The position numbers and the translations under genes were made by a program. Positions 44,194-53,010 of a DNA stretch of 64,000 bases are shown piece by piece (position 1 is the first letter of the stretch; each line of letters starts with the position of its first letter). Below the pieces are notes generated by a model that did no database searches, was not told the DNA's origin, and saw nothing but the letters and a program-made list of their open reading frames with translations. The DNA lies in the NCBI GenBank assembly GCA_023228885.1, contig JALOAJ010000005.1:1-64000 (forward strand). Reading direction: 5' to 3'. Origin of the DNA: Bacillota bacterium. Lineage in GTDB: Bacteria; Bacillota; Clostridia; Monoglobales; Firm-18.

Positions 44194-44433
44194 ATGGCTG
44201 TAAAAATTAGGCTAAAAAGAATGGGCGCAAAAAAAGCGCCGTTTTATCGTGTGGTTGTTGCTGATTCAAGATACCCGCGCGAAGGCAGGTTTATTGAAGA
44301 AATAGGGACTTATAACCCGCTTACCGAACCTGCTCAAATAAATATTGATGCCGAAAAGGTTCAAAAGTGGATTAAAAACGGAGCACAACCAACTGATATC
44401 GTACGAAAACTGCTTAAAAAAAGCGGTATTTAA
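44194..44433 (+). CDS. rpsP: 30S ribosomal protein S16
   Basis: 79 residues: VKIRLKRMGAKKAPFYRVVV, RYPREGRFIEEIGTYNP. GGAGG ribosome site. Followed by a 105-base gap with a hairpin. Confidence 0.98.
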   Translation: MAVKIRLKRMGAKKAPFYRVVVADSRYPREGRFIEEIGTYNPLTEPAQINIDAEKVQKWIKNGAQPTDIVRKLLKKSGI

Positions 44434-44455
44434 GGGGTTTATGTCAAAGCGTTGC

Positions 44456-44489
44456 AAACATATGAGAAGCTATGGTTTTTCATATGTTT
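44456..44489 (+). promoter_or_regulatory. Hairpin between rpsP and khpA
   Basis: Perfect 10-pair stem AAACATATGA / TCATATGTTT with a 14-base loop. Not followed by a strong T run, so probably an mRNA stability or processing element. Confidence 0.5.
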
Positions 44490-44538
44490 TGCCTTAGCTT
44501 TGGGTTTTATTAAAGCCTCTGTTTAACGGAAAGGTAGA

Positions 44539-44772
44539 ATGTTGATGAAGGAATTATTGGAATATGTTGCAAAATCGCTTGTGAGCAGCCCGGAAGATGT
44601 TGTGGTTACACAAACGGAAACGGATGCTTCGATAGTTTTAAACTTGCATGTTGCACAGGGCGATATGGGGAAGGTAATCGGCAAGCAAGGCAGGATAGCA
44701 AAAGCTATTCGTGCTGTTGTCCGTGCGGGCTCTGCAAGGGAAAACAAAAGGGTAATTGTTGATATTGATTAA
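44539..44772 (+). CDS. khpA: KH-domain RNA-binding protein KhpA (YlqC)
   Basis: 77 residues. Single KH domain with GKVIGKQGRIAKAIRAVV. ATG at 44539 or 44545; the second gives the usual KELLEYVAKSLV beginning. RNA chaperone-like partner of KhpB/Jag in other Firmicutes. Confidence 0.95.
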   Translation: MLMKELLEYVAKSLVSSPEDVVVTQTETDASIVLNLHVAQGDMGKVIGKQGRIAKAIRAVVRAGSARENKRVIVDID

Positions 44773-44777
44773 AAAGA

Positions 44778-44934
44778 GCGTTCCGGCGCGGAGCGCTTAC
44801 CGGAACGCATCCTCTCGCCCCGCGAGGGTAAGCGCAGGCGAATTTGTTTTGCCAAAGCGCAGGAATTGCGCCGGTTTTTGCGCAATTTATTATAAATTTA
44901 AAAAGGGGTGAGGGTGCAATGCGCCCTCTCCCCT
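44778..44934 (+). ncRNA. GC-rich multi-hairpin segment (candidate structured RNA or leader)
   Basis: Five predicted hairpins follow one another between khpA and rimM: 44778-44808 (9 perfect pairs GCGTTCCGG/CCGGAACGC), 44811-44827 (CCTC..CG/CG..GAGG), 44832-44860 (GCGC..GGC/GCC..GCGC), 44864-44887 (8 perfect pairs AATTGCGC/GCGCAATT) and about 44905-44934 (GGGG.GAGGGTGC / GCGCCCTC.CCCC). The first four are much richer in GC than the surrounding genes. No ORF fits. It is cotranscribed with rimM-trmD and may be a regulatory leader. Not matched to any known class by eye. Confidence 0.4.
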
Positions 44935-44958
44935 ATGTTTATTGTTGGGGGAATGAGA

Positions 44959-45444
44959 ATGGCGCGGCTTGAAATAGGCAAAATAGTTAACACTCATGGC
45001 TTAAAGGGCGAAGTTAAGGTGCAGCCTTGGTGTGATGACGCTGTGGTTTTTTTAAGCTTTAAAACCCTTACAACGGCGGCAGGCGAGCTGAATATTGAAA
45101 ACGCCCGGCTGCACAAGAATGTTGTTATAATAAAGTTTTTAGGCATCGACACCATTGACGAGGCAAACAAGCTGCGAGATGAGGTTTTGTTTGTTGAGAA
45201 AAGTCAACTGGGGGAGTTGCCCCCGGACACATATTATGTTGCCGATATTATCGGCATAAATGTGTTTAAAGATGATATACGCATTGGTTCGGTCAAGGAT
45301 TGTTACCCCACCGGCAGCAACGATATTTATATTATACAGGGCAACGACGGCGCAGAGCATATTATCCCCGCAATTTCACAAGTTGTTAAAAAGATTGATA
45401 TTGCAGGGCGCCGAATGGACATTCACCCCGATAGCGAGGTGTAA
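44959..45444 (+). CDS. rimM: Ribosome maturation factor RimM
   Basis: 161 residues from ATG 44959 (the open frame starts in the upstream hairpin). RimM N domain (LEIGKIVNTHGLKGEVKVQPW) and PRC-barrel (TYYVADIIGINVF; YPTGSNDIYII). Needed for 30S head assembly. Usual rpsP-khpA-rimM-trmD order. Confidence 0.95.
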   Translation: MARLEIGKIVNTHGLKGEVKVQPWCDDAVVFLSFKTLTTAAGELNIENARLHKNVVIIKFLGIDTIDEANKLRDEVLFVEKSQLGELPPDTYYVADIIGINVFKDDIRIGSVKDCYPTGSNDIYIIQGNDGAEHIIPAISQVVKKIDIAGRRMDIHPDSEV

Positions 45445-45453
45445 AGAATATAA

Positions 45454-46131
45454 ATGAAAATAGATATACTCACGCTTTTCCCCGATATGGTAAGCCAAGT
45501 TTTGGCGGAAAGCATTATCGGGCGGGCGCAGCAGAACGAAATTTTGGAAGTTAATTGCGTAAATATTCGTGATTTTACCAACGATAAGCACAGAAGGGTT
45601 GACGATTATCCCTACGGCGGCGGGCAGGGCATGGTAATGCAGGCAGAGCCGATATATAACGCATATAAAAGCTTAACAAAAAATTGCGCCGAAAAACCCT
45701 TTGTAATTTATATGTCGCCGCAGGGCAGTCTTTTAAATCAAAATATGGCAAAAGAACTGTCGCAAAAAAAGTATATAATAATAGTATGCGGGCATTATGA
45801 GGGCGTTGACGAACGAATTATCGAAGAAATTGTGGATTGTGAAATTTCAATCGGCGACTATGTTTTAACAGGCGGTGAAATTCCTGCCGTTGTGCTGTGC
45901 GACACAGTTTGCCGCCTTGTGCCCGGGGTGCTTAAAAGCAAACAAAGCATTATTGACGAATCTCATTACAACGGCTTGCTGGAATATCCGCAATACACGC
46001 GCCCGCCGGTGTTTATGGGCAGAAAAGTGCCGGAGGTGCTGCTTTCGGGGCATCAAGCCAACATTGAAAAATGGCGGCATGAGCAATCGGTTTTGCGAAC
46101 TCAAAAAAAACGCCCCGATATGCTAAAGTAA
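45454..46131 (+). CDS. trmD: tRNA (guanine-37-N1) methyltransferase
   Basis: 225 residues, SPOUT fold. DILTLFPDMV at the start, PYGGGQGMVMQAEPI, CGHYEGVDERI and SIGDYVLTGGEIPAVV form the knotted SAM site. rplS, which often follows trmD, is absent here. Confidence 0.97.
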   Translation: MKIDILTLFPDMVSQVLAESIIGRAQQNEILEVNCVNIRDFTNDKHRRVDDYPYGGGQGMVMQAEPIYNAYKSLTKNCAEKPFVIYMSPQGSLLNQNMAKELSQKKYIIIVCGHYEGVDERIIEEIVDCEISIGDYVLTGGEIPAVVLCDTVCRLVPGVLKSKQSIIDESHYNGLLEYPQYTRPPVFMGRKVPEVLLSGHQANIEKWRHEQSVLRTQKKRPDMLK

Positions 46132-46184
46132 TTTTACCATTGTTGGTGTTTTAAAAAAGGCTATGTAAGGGGGGGCTACACGGT

Positions 46185-46808
46185 ATGGGCGGTATCGGAA
46201 TATTGGGCGGAACTTTTGACCCGATACACTACGGACATCTTTTTATCGCACAAAATGCAATGCATTTTTTCCGCCTTGAAAAGGTTTTGTTTGTGCCGAC
46301 CGGCATATCGCCTCATAAGCCGCAATGTGATGTTTTGGATAAAAAGCACCGCTTTAATATGGCGCGGCTTGCAACGCAATGTAACAACCGTTTTGAAGTT
46401 TCCGACATAGAATGTTCAAAAACTGCCGTTTCATATACGGTAAATACCGTGTCCGAGCTTAAAATGCGTTATCCCGATAAAAACCTTTTTTATATCACCG
46501 GAACCGACTCGCTTTACGAGCTTACAAGTTGGCGGAATTTTGCACAGCTTGCAAAAATGGTAGAAATTATTTCGGTAAACAGGATATCGGACGAAATGGT
46601 GGCGGTTGATGAAATAGCCGCATCCCTTTCAAATGAATATGGCGCAAAAATTCACATTTTAAAAGCTCCTATAATAGAAATATCATCAACCGAAATACGG
46701 CGCAGGGTAAAAAACGGTTTGCCGATTAAATACATGTTGCCGGACAGCGTTTTGAATTATATAGAACAAAACACATTATACAAAGGAATTGTTGGTTATG
46801 GACTTTGA
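46185..46808 (+). CDS. nadD: Nicotinate-nucleotide adenylyltransferase
   Basis: 207 residues. GILGGTFDPIHYGHLFIAQ with the (H/T)xGH nucleotidyltransferase motif, and SSTEIRRRVKNGLPIKYMLP near the end. NAD synthesis. Overlaps yqeK by 11 bases. Confidence 0.96.
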   Translation: MGGIGILGGTFDPIHYGHLFIAQNAMHFFRLEKVLFVPTGISPHKPQCDVLDKKHRFNMARLATQCNNRFEVSDIECSKTAVSYTVNTVSELKMRYPDKNLFYITGTDSLYELTSWRNFAQLAKMVEIISVNRISDEMVAVDEIAASLSNEYGAKIHILKAPIIEISSTEIRRRVKNGLPIKYMLPDSVLNYIEQNTLYKGIVGYGL

Positions 46809-47364
46809 ACAGATAAAAAGACAGCTTGAACAAACACTGTCTAAAAAGAGGTTTGAGCACAGCGTAGCGGTAAGCGAAACTGCCGCGCGGCTTGCCCGCC
46901 ATTACGGCGGAGATGAAACAAAGGCATTGCTTGCCGGGTTAGTGCACGATTGCGTGAAGGAAGTTGACCATAAAAGGATGATAGGAATGTGCGCCGACTT
47001 TGGTTTGGCGCTTGACGAGGTTATGCTCTCGGAGCAAAAGCTTATACATGCGCGCTTGGGCGCAGAATATGCAAAGCGGATATTTGGTATAAAGGATGAT
47101 GAAATATACGATGCGGTTTATTATCACACAACCGCCAAGGCAAATATGCCGCTGCTTACGAAAATAATTTATGTTGCCGATTTTATCGAGCCTAACCGAA
47201 CTTTTGAATGCGTTGACGAGGTAAGGGCAAAAGCGCTTGAAAATTTAGACCTTGCAATACTTGACGGGCTTGATTATACTATAAATAAAATGGTTTTTAA
47301 AAAGAGAATGCTGCATCCCGAAACGGTGAATGCAAGAAATTATATGATACAAAAAATGAGATAG
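46798..47364 (+). CDS. yqeK: HD-domain protein YqeK (Ap4A hydrolase-like)
   Basis: 188 residues from ATG 46798 (AAAGGA 10 bases upstream). HD motif LLAGLVHDCVKEV and RFEHSVAVSETAARLA. YqeK proteins hydrolyse diadenosine tetraphosphate symmetrically. Conserved nadD-yqeK-rsfS order. Confidence 0.93.
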   Translation: MDFEQIKRQLEQTLSKKRFEHSVAVSETAARLARHYGGDETKALLAGLVHDCVKEVDHKRMIGMCADFGLALDEVMLSEQKLIHARLGAEYAKRIFGIKDDEIYDAVYYHTTAKANMPLLTKIIYVADFIEPNRTFECVDEVRAKALENLDLAILDGLDYTINKMVFKKRMLHPETVNARNYMIQKMR

Positions 47365-47374
47365 GAGAGAATAT

Positions 47375-47731
47375 ATGTCACTTGAACTTGCAAAACAAAT
47401 TATAAAAATTTTAGACGATAAAAAGGCGCAAAAAATCGAGGTAATCGACATTCAAAAGGTTAGCCAGCTTGCGGATTATTTTATTATATGCAGCGGCGGT
47501 TCCTCAACCCATGTCAAATCGCTTGCGGACGAGGTGGAGTTTCAAATAGGCGGCAGAGGGAGCGACATGGCGTATCATAAGGAAGGGTATAGCGGCGCAA
47601 CATGGGTGCTATTGGATTATCGGGATGTTATTTTGCATATTTTCCACGGCGAAACCCGTGATTTTTATAATCTTGAACATTTGTGGATTGACGGTGAAAA
47701 GTTAGACACAAAGCTGTTACTGGAGGAGTAA
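47375..47731 (+). CDS. rsfS: Ribosome silencing factor RsfS
   Basis: 118 residues. LADYFIICSGGSSTHVKSLADEVE, and DVILHIFHGETRDFYNLEHLW. Binds L14 and blocks 50S-30S joining in starved cells. Two bases before leuS. Confidence 0.95.
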   Translation: MSLELAKQIIKILDDKKAQKIEVIDIQKVSQLADYFIICSGGSSTHVKSLADEVEFQIGGRGSDMAYHKEGYSGATWVLLDYRDVILHIFHGETRDFYNLEHLWIDGEKLDTKLLLEE

Positions 47732-47733
47732 AA

Positions 47734-50145
47734 GTGAGGTATAATTTCAAAAAAACAGAAAAAAAGTGGCAAAAGCATTGGGATGAAAACGAAAGCTTTA
47801 AGGCGGAGGAAAACTCCAAAAAGCCAAAGTTTTACGGCTTGGTAGAATTTCCGTACCCTTCGGGGCACGGCTTGCATGTGGGGCATCCGCGCGGGTACAC
47901 CGCCCTTGATATAATATCAAGGAAAAAGCGTATGGAAGGGTTTAATGTGCTGTTTCCCATGGGGTGGGATGCCTTTGGGCTGCCTACCGAAAATTATGCC
48001 ATTGCCAATAAAATTCACCCCGCTGTTGTTACCGCCGAAAATATTAAAAATTTCAAACGGCAACTAAAAATGCTTGGGTTTTCTTTTGATTGGTCGCGTG
48101 AAATTGACACTACCGACCCAAAGTATTATAAATGGACTCAATGGATTTTTTTAAAGCTGTTTGAAAAGGGGCTTGCATATAAAGCCACAATGCCGATTAA
48201 CTATTGCACCGGATGTCGTGTGGGGCTTGCAAACGAGGAGGTTGTCAACGGCGTTTGCGAACGGTGCAGCAGCGAGGTTATTCAAAAAGAAAAAAGCCAA
48301 TGGATGCTTAAAATTACCGAATATGCCGCCCGACTGATTGACGATTTGGACGGGCTTGACTATATCGAAAAGGTGAAGGTTTCGCAAAAAAATTGGATAG
48401 GGCGCTCACAGGGCGCTGTTGTAAATTTTAAGGTAGAGCAAACAGGCGATACAATCACCGTGTTTACCACCCGACCGGACACCCTTTTCGGCGCAACATA
48501 CATGGTGCTTTCGCCCGAGCATGAATTTATAAATAAAAACAAAGAAAAAATCAAAAATTACGCCGAGGTAGAGCGGTATAAGCTTGCGGCGGCTAAAAAA
48601 TCCGAATTTGAGCGGACAGAGCTTTCAAAAGAAAAAACAGGGGTTGCGCTTGAAGGCATAACCGCAATAAACCCGATGAACGGTGTGCAAATACCTATCT
48701 GGATTTCCGATTATGTTCTTGTGACATACGGCACAGGGGCAATTATGGCGGTTCCGGCGCACGATGAGCGTGACTGGGAATTTGCCAAAAAATTCGACCT
48801 TCCCATTATAGAGGTGGTTTCGGGCGGCGATGATGTTCAAAAACAGCCGTTTACAGATGTTGACGATGGAATAATGGTGAACTCAGGGTTTATAACGGGA
48901 ATGCAGGTTAAAGACGCTATTAAAAAGATAACGGAACATATCGAAAAAAATAATATCGGTGAGCGGAAAATAAATTATAAGCTTCGTGACTGGGTGTTTT
49001 CGCGTCAACGGTATTGGGGTGAGCCTATACCGATTGTGCTTTGCGAAAAATGCGGTTATGTGCCGCTTTCCGAAAGCGAACTGCCGCTTTTACTGCCCGA
49101 AACGGATAATTTCGAGCCGGGCGAAGACGGCGAATCCCCCCTTGCAAAGCAAGTTGATTGGGTTAATACGGTATGCCCCAAATGCGGGGGCAAGGCAAAG
49201 CGTGAAACGGATACAATGCCTCAATGGGCAGGTTCATCATGGTACTTTTTGCGGTATATTGACCCGAACAACGATGATTTTCTTGCGGGAATGGACAAGC
49301 TTAAATATTGGCTGCCGGTTGATTGGTACAACGGCGGCATGGAGCATACAACATTGCATATGCTTTATTCGCGGTTTTGGCATAAGTTTTTATATGATAT
49401 AGGGGTTGTTCCCACAAAAGAGCCGTATCAAAAGCGCACGTCCCATGGCATGATATTGGGCGAAAACGGCGAAAAAATGAGCAAATCCCGCAACAATGTT
49501 ATAAACCCCGATGAAGTTGTTGGCGAATACGGTGCGGACACTTTCAGAACATACGAAATGTTTATCGGCGCCTTTGACCAAGCAACGCCATGGTCAATGC
49601 AGGGGGTTCGAGGGTGCCATAAGTTTTTGGAGCGGGTGTGGGGCTTGAGCGGCATGGTTACGGCAGACGGCGGCTACTCGGACGAACTGATGAGCGCCGT
49701 TCATAAAACTATTAAAAAAGTGACCGAAGATATTGACAGAATGAAGTTTAACACCGCCATAGCGGCGCTTATGAGCTTTATCAACAAGGTTATGAGTATC
49801 GGTTCGCTCACAAGGGGTGAGTTTAAAACCTTTTTGCTGTTGCTAAATCCCATCGCGCCTCATATTACGGAGGAACTATGGGAAAATGCCGGCTTTAGCG
49901 GGTTTGCATCGCAAAGCAAGTGGCCAATTTACGATGCGGCAAAAACTTTAGATGATGAAATTGAAATTGCTGTTCAAATAAACGGCAAGGTGCGGGACAA
50001 AGTTATTATAAACGCGGACGACAATGATGAAACGGTGAAGGAAAAAGCTCTTGCCTGCCAAAAGGTAAACGACTTTTTAAGCGACAAGAAAATCGTCAAG
50101 GTTATTGTAATTCCCAAGCGGCTTGTCAACATTGTAGCAAAATGA
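47734..50145 (+). CDS. leuS: Leucyl-tRNA synthetase
   Basis: 803 residues, GTG start after GGAGGAG. HIGH-type motif in YPSGHGLHVGHPRGYTALD, KMSKS in GEKMSKSRNNVINP, and the CP1 editing domain (about 220-410; TTRPDTLFGATYMVLSPEH). It has the LPTENYAI variant where LPAEQYAI is common, and an extra zinc-binding CTGC/CERC pair near residue 155-180. Confidence 0.97.
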   Translation: MRYNFKKTEKKWQKHWDENESFKAEENSKKPKFYGLVEFPYPSGHGLHVGHPRGYTALDIISRKKRMEGFNVLFPMGWDAFGLPTENYAIANKIHPAVVTAENIKNFKRQLKMLGFSFDWSREIDTTDPKYYKWTQWIFLKLFEKGLAYKATMPINYCTGCRVGLANEEVVNGVCERCSSEVIQKEKSQWMLKITEYAARLIDDLDGLDYIEKVKVSQKNWIGRSQGAVVNFKVEQTGDTITVFTTRPDTLFGATYMVLSPEHEFINKNKEKIKNYAEVERYKLAAAKKSEFERTELSKEKTGVALEGITAINPMNGVQIPIWISDYVLVTYGTGAIMAVPAHDERDWEFAKKFDLPIIEVVSGGDDVQKQPFTDVDDGIMVNSGFITGMQVKDAIKKITEHIEKNNIGERKINYKLRDWVFSRQRYWGEPIPIVLCEKCGYVPLSESELPLLLPETDNFEPGEDGESPLAKQVDWVNTVCPKCGGKAKRETDTMPQWAGSSWYFLRYIDPNNDDFLAGMDKLKYWLPVDWYNGGMEHTTLHMLYSRFWHKFLYDIGVVPTKEPYQKRTSHGMILGENGEKMSKSRNNVINPDEVVGEYGADTFRTYEMFIGAFDQATPWSMQGVRGCHKFLERVWGLSGMVTADGGYSDELMSAVHKTIKKVTEDIDRMKFNTAIAALMSFINKVMSIGSLTRGEFKTFLLLLNPIAPHITEELWENAGFSGFASQSKWPIYDAAKTLDDEIEIAVQINGKVRDKVIINADDNDETVKEKALACQKVNDFLSDKKIVKVIVIPKRLVNIVAK

Positions 50146-50161
50146 GGGGGAACGAATAAAG

Positions 50162-51712
50162 ATGGCTCAGTTACAGCAGGTGACGGTTGTCGCACTTATA
50201 CTTTTTTCGGCGGTCATGGTAATTATCGGCATTGCAACATACAAAAAAAATGACACGGTGGAAGGCTATTTGCTCGGCGGGCGCAAAATAGGTGCGTGGA
50301 TTAGCGCATTTTCATACGGCACGGCATATTTTTCAGCGGTGATATTTATCGGATATGCAGGGCAGATTGGTTGGAATGTAGGCTTTGCCGCCATTTGGAT
50401 TGGCATAGGAAACGCGCTTTTGGGCAGCCTTGCGGCATGGTTGCTGCTTGCAAAAAGAACATGGAGCATGACGCAGCGGCTAAATTCCAAAACAATGCCG
50501 GAATTTTTTGAAGCGCGCTTTGGCAGCGCTGCAATGAAAATTTATGCGGCAGTTATAATATTTATATTTTTGGTTCCATATTCCTCGGCTGTTTATAAAG
50601 GTTTAGGCTCGCTTTTTGTTACGATATTCCCTTCGGCGGACATTAACATTGCCCTTGCGATTGTTGCGGCGCTCACCGCAATATATGTGGCGTTCGGCGG
50701 CTATGTGGCAACCGCATACACCAACTTTTTACAAGGCATTATAATGATTATCGGCGTTATTGTGATGGTTGTTTTTATTGTGCTAAACCCGGCGGTGGGT
50801 GGGATTGCAAGCGGCTTGGAAAAGGTCGGCAGTCTTGGCAGGGCGGCGGGCAACAATAACCTGACAAGCCTTTTTGGCGGCGCAAATTTTAAATTTTTGG
50901 CGTTTAACATTATGCTGACAAGCTTGGGAACATGGGGACTACCCCAAATGGTTACAAAATATTATTCAATCAAAGATGAAAAAAGCATAACGCAGGGGGC
51001 GGTTATTTCTACCGCGTTTGCATTGCTGATAGGGGTGGGCGCGTATTACATCGGCGCTCTTGGAAGAATTTTTGTTGCGGCGGAAAACGGCTTGCCAAAA
51101 GGCGGATACGATATGGTTGTGCCGCAGATTTTGGTGAAAACGCTTGGCATGGACGGCAATATATACACCACAATAATACTTGCCGTTATTATGCTGCTTT
51201 TACTCTCCGCCTCAATGTCAACCCTTTCTTCCATTGTGCTCACATCAAGCAGCGCAATATCGGTTGACCTTATACCGTATGTGTACCCGAAGTTTAAAGA
51301 AAAGCATAAAATATCGGTGATGAGGGTTTTATCGGTTGTGTTTGTGGGCTTGTCCTTTTTGTTTGCAACCGCAAACATAACGTTTATCGTTAATTTAATG
51401 TCATTTTCGTGGGGCGTTGTTGCGGGCTGTTTTATAGGCCCTTTAATTTGGGGGCTGTATTATAAAAAGGTTACAAAAGCAGGCGCATGGGCAGGGCTTG
51501 TAAGCGGGGTTGCGGTGGTCGGCGTCATGACGTTTATACATACCGTTTCGTCCGGCAGCTTTGCATTTGCAATGAGCATGTCGCCTCAATCGGGCGTTGC
51601 GGCAATGGCCGCATCCCTATTGGCGGTGCCTGTTGTTTCGGCGCTTACCAAAAATATACCTGCTAAAAATGTCGATATGGCATTTGATATAAATGGGGGG
51701 CATAATAAATAA
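50162..51712 (+). CDS. Sodium:solute symporter family transporter
   Basis: 516 residues with about 13 membrane helices. SSS-family segments: DTVEGYLLGGRKIGAWISAFSYGTAYFSAV and the YVATAYTNFLQGIIMIIG helix. The substrate is not decided by sequence. The gene abuts (no gap) the first phenylacetate-CoA ligase, so an aromatic acid or amino acid is a reasonable guess. Confidence 0.85.
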   Translation: MAQLQQVTVVALILFSAVMVIIGIATYKKNDTVEGYLLGGRKIGAWISAFSYGTAYFSAVIFIGYAGQIGWNVGFAAIWIGIGNALLGSLAAWLLLAKRTWSMTQRLNSKTMPEFFEARFGSAAMKIYAAVIIFIFLVPYSSAVYKGLGSLFVTIFPSADINIALAIVAALTAIYVAFGGYVATAYTNFLQGIIMIIGVIVMVVFIVLNPAVGGIASGLEKVGSLGRAAGNNNLTSLFGGANFKFLAFNIMLTSLGTWGLPQMVTKYYSIKDEKSITQGAVISTAFALLIGVGAYYIGALGRIFVAAENGLPKGGYDMVVPQILVKTLGMDGNIYTTIILAVIMLLLLSASMSTLSSIVLTSSSAISVDLIPYVYPKFKEKHKISVMRVLSVVFVGLSFLFATANITFIVNLMSFSWGVVAGCFIGPLIWGLYYKKVTKAGAWAGLVSGVAVVGVMTFIHTVSSGSFAFAMSMSPQSGVAAMAASLLAVPVVSALTKNIPAKNVDMAFDINGGHNK

Positions 51713-53002
51713 ATGTGGAACAAAGAAATTGAAACCATGCAAAGAAAGGACATGCAAGCACTTCAAACGGCACGGCTTTTTGAAACGGTAAAAAGGGTGT
51801 ATGATAATGTGCCGTTTTATCGTAAGCGGTTAGATGATGCCGGCGTTTGCCCCGACAACATAAAAACCCTTGATGATTTGCAAAGGATTCCCTTTACTGT
51901 AAAGGACGACCTTCGCGATAACTATCCGTTTGGGCTTTTTGCCGCGCCGATGAAAGATATTGTAAGAATTCACGCGTCAAGCGGCACAACAGGCAAACCA
52001 ACCACCGTCGGCTACACGCGTGGTGATTTGGAAATGTGGAGCGAATGCGTTGCTCGAATTGCCGCAATGGCGGGAGCAAACGAAAACGACATTGCGCAAA
52101 TAGCGTTTGGCTATGGTTTATTTACCGGCGCTTTCGGTCTGCATTACGGGCTTGAGAAAATCGGTGCTGCGATAATACCGATGTCAAGCGGCAACACCGA
52201 AAAGCAAGCAATGATAATGCAAGACTATGGCAGCACCGTTTTGGTGAGCACCCCGTCATACGCGCTGTATATGTCAGAGGTCTTGCAAGAGCAGGGCATT
52301 AAAAAAAGCGATATAAAGCTTAGAATCGGGCTGTTCGGCGCTGAAGGCTCCACCGAGGAAATGCGCTGCCAGCTTGAAAACCGTTGGGGCATAATTGCAA
52401 CGGAAAATTACGGAATGAGCGAGCTTATCGGTCCCGGCGTATCGGGTGAATGTACGCATAAATCAGGAATGCATATAAACGAGGATTTTTTTATCCCGGA
52501 AATAATAGATTCTAAAACAGGCGAGGTTTTGCCGTGGGGCGAAAAAGGCGAGCTTGTTATAACAACAATTTCAAAACAGGGAATTCCACTTCTTAGGTAT
52601 CGCACAAAAGACATAACATATTTAATTCCCGACCAATGCAAGTGCGGAAGAACGCTGCTGCGCATGGCGAAAATACAAGGACGAAGCGACGATATGCTGA
52701 TAATAAGAGGGGTAAATGTGTTCCCCTCACAGGTGGAAAGCGTGCTGTTGGATATACCGCATATCAGCCCGCATTATCAGCTTGAAGTTGGCAGAAACGG
52801 CTTTGTGGATACATTAAAGGTTATGGTGGAGCTGGAAGACAGCAGTTTGTTGGATTCCTTTTCAAAGCTTGAACAGCTTGAAAAAACCATAAAGCATAAA
52901 CTGCATACCGTTCTTGGGCTGGACGCTAAAATACACCTTGCCGAGCCTAAAACGATTGAGCGTTCAATGGGCAAGGCAAAACGGGTAATAGATTTACGGT
53001 AA
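51713..53002 (+). CDS. paaK: Phenylacetate-CoA ligase family protein 1
   Basis: 429 residues. AMP-binding motif HASSGTTGKPTTVGYT near residue 85, YRTKDITYL, and GRSDDMLIIRGVNVFPSQVE. PaaK enzymes activate arylacetates to CoA thioesters; in this setting, next to iorAB, it may work in reverse with ADP or AMP to make ATP. Paired with a second copy at 55373. Confidence 0.93.
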   Translation: MWNKEIETMQRKDMQALQTARLFETVKRVYDNVPFYRKRLDDAGVCPDNIKTLDDLQRIPFTVKDDLRDNYPFGLFAAPMKDIVRIHASSGTTGKPTTVGYTRGDLEMWSECVARIAAMAGANENDIAQIAFGYGLFTGAFGLHYGLEKIGAAIIPMSSGNTEKQAMIMQDYGSTVLVSTPSYALYMSEVLQEQGIKKSDIKLRIGLFGAEGSTEEMRCQLENRWGIIATENYGMSELIGPGVSGECTHKSGMHINEDFFIPEIIDSKTGEVLPWGEKGELVITTISKQGIPLLRYRTKDITYLIPDQCKCGRTLLRMAKIQGRSDDMLIIRGVNVFPSQVESVLLDIPHISPHYQLEVGRNGFVDTLKVMVELEDSSLLDSFSKLEQLEKTIKHKLHTVLGLDAKIHLAEPKTIERSMGKAKRVIDLR

Positions 53003-53010
53003 TTATCAAT

